This document shows positions 30,019-36,163 of a DNA stretch of 64,000 nt, one piece after another. The notes under the pieces are model-generated. The model saw only the letters and a program-made list of their open reading frames with translations, ran no database searches and was not told the DNA's origin. A program made the position numbers and the translations under genes. This DNA comes from Pseudomonadota bacterium (GTDB lineage Bacteria; Pseudomonadota; Alphaproteobacteria; Acetobacterales; Acetobacteraceae). Where the stretch lies: the NCBI GenBank assembly GCA_021815825.1, contig JAKAZO010000008.1:1-64000 (forward strand), given 5' to 3'. The number at the start of each line of letters is the position of its first letter. The first letter of the stretch is position 1.

Positions 30019-30477
30019 TCAATCACGCTCGGCGCGACCGTTGACGACGTCCTTGCGGCCGGCGCCGTTGCCCTTGCTGATCGCGATCGTGCGCACGCGG
30101 CTTTCGGGTTGCGGACGCGCCAGATCGATATGCAGCAGGCCGCTATCCAGCCAGGCGCCCTTCACCTCGATGCCTTCGGCCAGCACGAAGCTGCGCTGGA
30201 ACTGGCGCGCGGCGATGCCACGATGCAGGAACACGCGTCCGGCGCAGTCGTCGGTCTGCTTGCCGCGAATCACCAGCTGGTTGTCTTCCTGCGTGATCTG
30301 CAGGTCGTCCATGGTGAAGCCGGCGACGGCGAGGGTGATGCGCAGGCCGGTCGGGCTGATCTGCTCGATATTGTAGGGCGGATAGCCGTCCGACGAGGAT
30401 TTCGACGCCCGCTCGAGCATCTGCTCGAGATGGTCGAAGCCCAGGAACAGCGGCGAGCCAAACATGCGGGTGCTCAA
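30019..30477 (-). CDS. Small heat-shock protein, Hsp20/alpha-crystallin family
   Basis: A 152-residue small heat-shock protein that holds unfolded proteins. The alpha-crystallin core runs from YNIEQISPTGLRITLAVAGF to LLHIDLARP, with the class-typical FQRSFVLAEGIEVKGAWLDSGLL. The start is probably TTG at 30477, five bases after GAGGAGG; the next ATG (30465) is too far from it, and the upstream ATGs at 30519-30522 lack a ribosome site. It is divergent from def and upstream of DUF1150. A heat-shock-type promoter is seen upstream. Confidence 0.9.
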   Translation of the reverse strand: MSTRMFGSPLFLGFDHLEQMLERASKSSSDGYPPYNIEQISPTGLRITLAVAGFTMDDLQITQEDNQLVIRGKQTDDCAGRVFLHRGIAARQFQRSFVLAEGIEVKGAWLDSGLLHIDLARPQPESRVRTIAISKGNGAGRKDVVNGRAERD

Positions 30478-30538
30478 GGCAGCCTCCTCATGACGAGCGA
30501 AGCGGGTGCCAAGGCCCATCAAGGCGCCTCGGCAGAGG

Positions 30539-30569
30539 CTATGTTGTCAGCCTCTGGCTCGCTTGCAAG
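30539..30569 (-). promoter_or_regulatory. Candidate sigma-32 (heat-shock) promoter for hsp20
   Basis: On the minus strand CTTGCAA (30569-30563) is followed after 16 bases by CAACATAG (30546-30539), close to the sigma-32 pattern CTTGAAA...CCCCATNT. The predicted start of transcription lies about 50 bases before the hsp20 TTG. The -10 sits inside an inverted repeat CAGAGGCT-N8-AGCCTCTG (30533-30556), which could be an operator or leader hairpin. It is not a CIRCE element. Confidence 0.5.
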
Positions 30570-30623
30570 AGGGCCCAGGGGCAGGGTGACGGGGCTGTTG
30601 AAGCGGAACGGTGAGACCGCTAC

Positions 30624-31166
30624 ATGCGGCGGATGGATGGAGCCGACACCCCCCTGCTGCCGATCGTGCTTGCCCCGGACCCGGTGTTGAAGGCGCGCGC
30701 CCGGCCGGTGCGCGATGCCGATGCCGAGACGGTGCGTGCCCTGCTGCCGCGCATGTTCGCGACCATGTACCGCGCGCCGGGGATCGGGTTGGCCGCGCCG
30801 CAAGTGTCGGTCGGGCTCCGCGTCGCCGTGGTGGACCTGATGGAGCAGGAGAAGCCGGCGCCGATCGCGCTGATCAACCCCCAGGTCACCGCCGCCAGCG
30901 CCGAACTCGCAACCCGCGAGGAGGGCTGCCTGTCCCTGCCGGGCCACTATGCCGATGTCACGCGTCCCGCGCGCGTCAAGGTGCGCTATCTCGATGCCTA
31001 CGGCATGGGCCATGAGATCGAGGCCGAGGGTCTGCTCGCGGCCTGCCTGCAGCATGAGATCGACCATCTCGACGGGGTGCTGTTCGTCGATCACCTCTCG
31101 GCCCTCAAGCGCAACATGATCCTGCGGCGAATGCTGAAGGAGCGGAGGCAGAAGGAGACCGCTTGA
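30624..31166 (+). CDS. def: Peptide deformylase
   Basis: A 180-residue deformylase that removes the formyl group from new N-terminal methionines. The three family motifs are present: GIGLAAPQ (53-60), EGCLSLPG (100-107, metal-binding Cys) and HEIDHLDG (144-151, metal-binding His residues and catalytic Glu). ATGs at 30624 and 30633 are both possible starts. It heads def-fmt-truA, linking formylation, deformylation and a tRNA modification enzyme. Confidence 0.93.
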   Translation: MRRMDGADTPLLPIVLAPDPVLKARARPVRDADAETVRALLPRMFATMYRAPGIGLAAPQVSVGLRVAVVDLMEQEKPAPIALINPQVTAASAELATREEGCLSLPGHYADVTRPARVKVRYLDAYGMGHEIEAEGLLAACLQHEIDHLDGVLFVDHLSALKRNMILRRMLKERRQKETA

Positions 31167-31259
31167 GCGCCGTGCCGCGCGGCTGTTCTTGACGCTGATC
31201 AATGCCGCGCCACTTATTTTCTGTCATCAATCGACGCCATGAGCAGGAGGAGCGCGAGC

Positions 31260-32183
31260 ATGGTCCTTCGCCTCGCCTTCATGGGGAGTCCGGATTTCGC
31301 CGTGCCGATCCTCGCCGCGCTGCACGATGCCGGTCACGCGGTTGTCGCGGTCTATACCCAGAAGCCTCGTCCAGCGGGGCGTGGCCATGCCGTGCAACGC
31401 TCCGCGGTGCATCGCGAAGCCGAGCGGCTCGGCTTGGCCGTCCGCACGCCGGGCCGGCTGCGCGACGAGGGTGAGGCCGATGCCTTCGCCGCCCTCGATC
31501 TCGATGCCGCCGTGGTCGCGGCCTACGGGCTGCTGCTGCCGAAATCATTTCTGGATGCGCCCCGGTGCGGCTGTCTCAATGTGCACGCCAGCCTGCTGCC
31601 GCGCTGGCGCGGTGCGGCGCCGATCCAGGCCGCGATCCTGGCCGGAGACGCCGAGACGGGCGTCAGCATCATGCGCATGGACGAGGGGCTGGACACCGGT
31701 CCCGTGCTGCTCGCGGAGGCCGTGCCCATCGGCCCCGACACGACCGCTGCGGACCTGCACCCCGTGCTCTCCGCGCTCGGTGCCCGCCTCATGCTGCGAG
31801 CCCTGGCGGAGAACCCCCCGCCGCGGCCGCAGCCGCGGGACGGCGTCACCCACGCGCGCAAGCTCACGCGCGAGGACGGGCGGATGGACTGGTGGCTGCC
31901 CGCGACGAATCTCGCCCGCCAGCTGCGCGCGCTGACGCCGTGGCCCGGCTGCTGGACCAGCCTCGGTGGCGTGACGCTGAAAGTGCACGCCGCCCAGATC
32001 GTCCCTGTAGCGGGCGCGTCCGCAGAGGCCAGCCCCGGCGCGACCCTCGATGGCATGCTGACGGTTGCCTGCGGCGAGGCGGCGTTGCGCCTGACCCGGG
32101 TGCAGCTGCCCGGGCGGGCGGCCATGGATGCCGCCGAGTTCCTGCGCGGCCACGCTGTGCCGGCCGGCACCAAGCTCGGCTGA
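31260..32183 (+). CDS. fmt: Methionyl-tRNA formyltransferase
   Basis: A 307-residue enzyme that formylates Met-tRNAfMet with 10-formyl-tetrahydrofolate. The N-terminal Rossmann domain ([19 protein letters not shown]) is followed by the catalytic [18 protein letters not shown], the [17 protein letters not shown] block and the C-terminal OB-like domain. GGAGGAG seven bases upstream supports the ATG at 31260; an in-frame ATG at 31239 lacks one. It lies 93 bases after def and 13 before truA. Confidence 0.95.
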   Translation: MVLRLAFMGSPDFAVPILAALHDAGHAVVAVYTQKPRPAGRGHAVQRSAVHREAERLGLAVRTPGRLRDEGEADAFAALDLDAAVVAAYGLLLPKSFLDAPRCGCLNVHASLLPRWRGAAPIQAAILAGDAETGVSIMRMDEGLDTGPVLLAEAVPIGPDTTAADLHPVLSALGARLMLRALAENPPPRPQPRDGVTHARKLTREDGRMDWWLPATNLARQLRALTPWPGCWTSLGGVTLKVHAAQIVPVAGASAEASPGATLDGMLTVACGEAALRLTRVQLPGRAAMDAAEFLRGHAVPAGTKLG

Positions 32184-32196
32184 GCGCGGCTGCTGG

Positions 32197-33024
32197 ATGA
32201 CGCCCGACGACGCGACCGGCGCGACGCCGCGGCAGAACTGGGCGCTGCTGATCGAGTACGATGGTGCCGGGTTCGTCGGCTGGCAGCGCCAGCGCGGCGG
32301 GCTGTCGATCCAGGAGATGGTCGAGCGAGCGGCGAGCCGGCTCGCCGATGGGGCGCCAGTGGCCTCCATCGTCGCCGGACGCACCGATGCAGGCGTGCAT
32401 GCCGCCGGTCAGGTGGCGCAGATCCTGCTGCCGGTGCGCGCGGCGCCGCTCCCCGCCGAGCGGCTGCGCGCGGCGCTCAATCACCATCTGCGCCCGCACC
32501 GCATCGCCATCCTGGCGGCCGCGCCCGTGCCGCCGGGGTGGAACGCGCGCTTTTCCGCCATCGGGCGGGAATACCGCTACGTCATCCTCGACCGTCCCGC
32601 GCGCCCGGCGCTGGAGGAGGGGCGGGTCTGGCACGTGGCGCGGCGGCTCGATGCGGCTTCGATGGCGGAGGCGGCGCGGTCTCTCCTGGGCCGGCACGAT
32701 TTCTCCTCATTCCGCGCCAGCGCCTGCCAGGCGAAAAGCCCGCTCCGCACGCTCGATCGGCTGGACGTGTGCCGCGTGGGCGAGGGGATCGAGATCACGG
32801 CGGCGGCGCGCAGCTTCCTGCATCACCAGGTGCGCAACATGGTCGGTACCCTGGCGCTGGTCGGCGCGGGGAAATGGCGTCCGGCCGATGTCGGCGCGGC
32901 GCTGGCGGCCCGCGACCGGCGCGCCGCCGGGCCGACGGCGCCGCCCCAGGGCCTGTTCCTGACCCGGGTCCGCTACCCCGAGGATCCCTTCGCCGCCGGT
33001 GCGGGCGCGCCACCGCCGGCATAG
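32197..33024 (+). CDS. truA: tRNA pseudouridine(38-40) synthase
   Basis: A 275-residue pseudouridine synthase modifying positions 38-40 of tRNA anticodon stems. The catalytic Asp64 is in GRTDAGVHA, after YDGAGFVGWQRQ; later motifs are FRASACQAKSP and FLHHQVRNMVGTL. The start follows the fmt stop by 13 bases. Its last 52 bases overlap the 3' end of the opposing sorbosone dehydrogenase-family gene, giving a proline/alanine-rich tail that may be an extension read through shared DNA. Confidence 0.93.
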   Translation: MTPDDATGATPRQNWALLIEYDGAGFVGWQRQRGGLSIQEMVERAASRLADGAPVASIVAGRTDAGVHAAGQVAQILLPVRAAPLPAERLRAALNHHLRPHRIAILAAAPVPPGWNARFSAIGREYRYVILDRPARPALEEGRVWHVARRLDAASMAEAARSLLGRHDFSSFRASACQAKSPLRTLDRLDVCRVGEGIEITAAARSFLHHQVRNMVGTLALVGAGKWRPADVGAALAARDRRAAGPTAPPQGLFLTRVRYPEDPFAAGAGAPPPA

Positions 33025-34403
33025 ACCACCCGCCAGATCGTGCCGGAGGCGTCGTCGCTGATCAGCAGCGACCCGTCGATCGCCACCGCGACATCCGCCG
33101 GCCGGCCCCAGACCAAATCGTCGGAGACGACGAATCCGGTCAGGAAATCCTCGTATTCGCCCGTCGGGACACCGTCGTGCAGCAGCAGGCGGATGACTTT
33201 CGAGCCGGTGCGGCGGCTGCGGTTGTAGGAGCCGTGCAAGGCGATGAACGCGTCGCCGCGATATTCGGCGGGGAATTGCCCGGCGTCGTAGAAGCTGATC
33301 CCGAGCGGCGCTGAATGGGCCTGTAAGAGCACGTCCGGCATCGCCGTCCGCTGGGCGAGATCGGGCCGCTCGCCACGGTGGCGCGGATCCTCGCGACCGC
33401 CGAGAAATGTGAAAGGCCAGCCGTAGAACGCCCCGTCGGCGAGGCGGGTGACGAAATCGGGCACTGCGTCGTCGCCGAACTCGTCGCGCTCGTCGTTGGT
33501 ACACCAGAGGGTCCTGGTCTGCGGCTGGATGGCGAGCCCGATGCAGTTGCGCAGGCCCGTGGCGTAGGGGCGGATCTGGCCAGTCTCGACATCCATCACC
33601 ATCACTTGCGCGCGACCCTCCTCGAGGCCCCAGGCCGCGCCGAGCCCATGCTGCGCCTCGAACGCGGCGATCTCCTCGGCGGAGCGCTGGGAGAGACCCT
33701 CGGCGTCATTGGAGCGCGAGCCGACGGCGATGAAGAGCCGGTGGCCATGCGGCGAGAACGCCAGTTCGCGGGTCCAGTGCCCCTCGGTCGGCAGGGCCGC
33801 GATCACGGGCTCGGCCGGCCCCATCGCGGTCATGACGCCGCTGCGATAGGGGAAGCGGACCAGTGCGTCGGTGGCGGCGACATAGACATAAGAGGGCGTT
33901 CCACCGGGCGGGTAGAAGCCCATGCCGGACGGCAGCGTGAGCCCTTCGGCGAAGATCGCTTCACCGGCGGCCAGGCCGTCCGGACCCGGGCGGAGCACGT
34001 GGATGCGCCCGGCATGGCTCTCGGCCACGAACACATCCCCGTTCGGGGCGACGCGCAGGTTGCGCGGCCCGTCCAGGCCGGCGGCGAAAACCTGTACGGC
34101 AAAGCCGGCCGGCGCCGTCGGCCAGGCGCCTTCGGGTCGCGGCACGATGCCGGGCAGATTGACCGTCGAGGGAGAGGTGAATGGCTCGGGCAGAGCCTCG
34201 GGCCTGACGACGTGGCGCATGCCGGGCACCTCGTCGCGCCAGTCGAGCGACGATCCCGTGGCGAACGGGCTGTGCCCATCGTCGAGCACCGCGGGCGAGG
34301 CATTCTCCGCCGCCTTCGCCTGGGCGCCGAGCAGCGCGGCGACGAGTCCCGCCGCGATCACCCCGCCGCGCCTCTGTCCAGAATTCCGACCGGGCATCGC
34401 CAT
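32973..34403 (-). CDS. Periplasmic PQQ-type sugar dehydrogenase, sorbosone dehydrogenase family
   Basis: A 476-residue exported beta-propeller protein with signal peptide (about 1-31, cleavage near AKA-AE). It matches the soluble glucose/sorbosone dehydrogenase (GSDH) family: GFAVQVFAAGLDGPRNLRVAPNGDVFVAESHAGRI, TRELAFSPHGHRLFIAVGS, YATGLRNCIGLAIQPQTRTLWCTNDERDEFGDD, and QAHSAPLGISFY. Such enzymes use PQQ to oxidise sugars or aldehydes in the periplasm and pass electrons to a cytochrome. Substrate unknown; no PQQ biosynthesis genes are in the window. GAGGAGG seven bases upstream supports the start. The 3' end overlaps truA by 52 bases. Confidence 0.88.
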   Translation of the reverse strand: MAMPGRNSGQRRGGVIAAGLVAALLGAQAKAAENASPAVLDDGHSPFATGSSLDWRDEVPGMRHVVRPEALPEPFTSPSTVNLPGIVPRPEGAWPTAPAGFAVQVFAAGLDGPRNLRVAPNGDVFVAESHAGRIHVLRPGPDGLAAGEAIFAEGLTLPSGMGFYPPGGTPSYVYVAATDALVRFPYRSGVMTAMGPAEPVIAALPTEGHWTRELAFSPHGHRLFIAVGSRSNDAEGLSQRSAEEIAAFEAQHGLGAAWGLEEGRAQVMVMDVETGQIRPYATGLRNCIGLAIQPQTRTLWCTNDERDEFGDDAVPDFVTRLADGAFYGWPFTFLGGREDPRHRGERPDLAQRTAMPDVLLQAHSAPLGISFYDAGQFPAEYRGDAFIALHGSYNRSRRTGSKVIRLLLHDGVPTGEYEDFLTGFVVSDDLVWGRPADVAVAIDGSLLISDDASGTIWRVVYAGGGAPAPAAKGSSG

Positions 34404-34587
34404 GTGTCCGCCTCCTCGATGATGCGCCGCCACATTCCCGCTCGTGCCGGCCTGCGGGATGGGGCGGAGCGGACTGTGCGTTGCAACAATGACAGGTTCG
34501 TGGCCAGCCTGTCAGCGAAATCGAAGCCAAGTCGCCCGGTCGAATCCATACGATCGTACGCAGGTCTGATCTTCGGCCAGGAGGGGG

Positions 34588-35286
34588 CTACTCCAGACCT
34601 CGCAACGTCCCGGCATAGAGCACCGGCCCGGTCGGCTGCCCGGTTGGCGAGCCACCGGCCGGCTCGAGACTGACCATGAGCTGCGTGCTGGCCGTGGCGA
34701 TGCGCGGCACGGTCAGTCGCGGGACACCGGTCCGCGGAATGACGCCGAGCGAGACCGGCTTCGTCGCGCCCGGCGGCAGGGCCCAGAGCTCGAGGTCGGA
34801 CGTCGCGGCCACTTGCACCGAGGTGAGCGGGCGCAGCACCAGGCTGCCATCGGGGCGGGCCTCGGCGAGAAAGGTCGGCGCCGGGCCGCCGGCGGGGCCG
34901 AGCGTGGCGACATAGAGGGGGGCGACCGGTCTCAGCAGGAAGAGCCCGGCGAACGCGGCCGCCAGCGCCAGCGCGCCGGCCGTCGTCGCGCGCCAGAAAC
35001 GGACGCTGCGCCAGACGCTGCCCGGAAGCTCGCGCGGCGGCGCGGCGGCCACCTCCGTCGTCGGCGCGATGGCCTGCTCCAGCCGCGCCCACAAGCCGGG
35101 CGGTGGCGCGACCGGGGGCACCAGCGCGGCCAGAGGTGCCAGGCGACGTTCCCAGGCGGCAATCGCTGCGGCGAAGGCGGCATCCTGGCTGGCCCGCTCG
35201 GTCAGCATGCGCATCTCGGCGGGGTCGAGGCAGCCGAGGGCGTATTCCGCCGCCAGCACCTCCAGCGCGTCGGGACGATCGCTCAT
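34588..35286 (-). CDS. RskA-like anti-sigma factor
   Basis: A 232-residue membrane anti-sigma factor. The N-terminal cytoplasmic domain (LAAEYALGCLDPAEMRMLTERASQD...WERRLAPLA) matches the anti-sigma K family; a single membrane segment (TTAGALALAAAFAGLFLL, about 108-126) separates it from a periplasmic RskA-type domain containing LELWALPPGATKPVSLGVIPRTG. It should hold the ECF sigma factor, whose stop overlaps its start by ATGA. The inducing signal is unknown. Confidence 0.9.
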   Translation of the reverse strand: MSDRPDALEVLAAEYALGCLDPAEMRMLTERASQDAAFAAAIAAWERRLAPLAALVPPVAPPPGLWARLEQAIAPTTEVAAAPPRELPGSVWRSVRFWRATTAGALALAAAFAGLFLLRPVAPLYVATLGPAGGPAPTFLAEARPDGSLVLRPLTSVQVAATSDLELWALPPGATKPVSLGVIPRTGVPRLTVPRIATASTQLMVSLEPAGGSPTGQPTGPVLYAGTLRGLE

Positions 35287-35822
35287 GGCTCCAGGCACCT
35301 CCGCAGGCTGAGCAGGGCGCGACGGATCCACGATTTCACGGTCCCGAGCGGGGTGCCGAGCCGGTTCGCCAGGTCGGCATGGGTGAGCCCGTCGACGAAC
35401 GCCATCACGATGAGGCGGCGACGCTCGGGATCGAGCGCTTCCAGGCAGCGTTGCAGCGCCGCACCCTCGGCGGAGCGGATCAGCCCGGCGAGCGCGTCCG
35501 GGGTCTCGTCCTCGGCCTCCGGCGGCTCCAGCCCCGGCACCTCGCGCGCCGTGCGGCGGACGAGGTCGAGGGCGCGGTAGCGTACCAGGGTGACGAGCCA
35601 CGCTTCGGGCGCGCCGCGCGCCGGGTCGAACCGGGCGGCATTCCGCCAGACCTGCAGCAGCGCCTCCTGCACCGCGTCGGCGGCCAGCGCCGGAGAGCGG
35701 GTAAGGCGGAGCGCGATACCGTAGAGCCGCGCGGCCTCGCGGTCGTAGAGGCGCCGAAAGGCCGCGCGATCGCCGCTGGCGCAGGCGCGCAGCAACGCGG
35801 CGAGGTCGGCGGCAGGCGACAT
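35283..35822 (-). CDS. ECF-family RNA polymerase sigma factor (SigK/RpoE-like)
   Basis: A 179-residue ECF sigma factor with region 2 (FRRLYDREAARLYGIALRLTRSPALAADAVQEALLQVWR) and region 4 (LDPERRRLIVMAFVDGLTHADLANRLGTPLGTVKSWIRRAL). It pairs with the RskA-like anti-sigma factor it overlaps. I chose the ATG at 35822; a GTG six bases upstream (35828) is possible. The open frame back to 35969 would translate the intergenic hairpin repeat at 35902-36027 and is unlikely to be real protein. Autoregulation is probable for this class. Confidence 0.9.
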   Translation of the reverse strand: MSPAADLAALLRACASGDRAAFRRLYDREAARLYGIALRLTRSPALAADAVQEALLQVWRNAARFDPARGAPEAWLVTLVRYRALDLVRRTAREVPGLEPPEAEDETPDALAGLIRSAEGAALQRCLEALDPERRRLIVMAFVDGLTHADLANRLGTPLGTVKSWIRRALLSLRRCLEP

Positions 35823-35901
35823 GTCCGGCACGACGGTTTCCAACTCCCGCGACACTCTTTCCCGTCCGCTCCATCCGTGTCCTGCGCGGAGTGAGCCGAT
35901 C

Positions 35902-36027
35902 GAGCAACCTCCGATCTGACCGAGCCGTTCCGGTTCGGGCAAATCGGAGATGAGTTGCTCCAGGGTCATAAGGTTCTAGAGCACGACCGTCCGACCGGAT
36001 GGTCCGATCAGGTCGAACCGTCCTCTA
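35902..36027 (+). repeat. Family 1 composite intergenic hairpin repeat, full copy
   Basis: Two hairpins in series. The first runs from GAGCAAC (35902) to GTTGCTC (ends 35960) with an inner pair CTCCGAT/ATCGGAG and a tip CCGAGCCG-TTC-CGGTTCGG. The second runs from TAGAG (35977) to CTCTA (36027) around GGTCCGATCAGGTCG. The order and loops match the copy at 58173-58299. The rest of the 341-base gap (35823-36163) holds no recognisable gene. Confidence 0.82.
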
Positions 36028-36163
36028 CGGTAGCGGGGCCGGCCATGACCGACCAGAGCCGGGGCGGCAAGCGGCATCGATCCTACTCCTGGCGCTTCCC
36101 CACCTTACGCCGGCCATGGCCCGCTGGATGCCGTGAGATCGGCGTGTCTGTCGCGGCGGCGGG

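Noticed and set aside
30533-30556. CIRCE/HrcA-type operator at the hsp20 promoter
   Set aside because: The inverted repeat is 8+8 bases with no TTAGCACTC/GAGTGCTAA sequence, so it cannot be called CIRCE.
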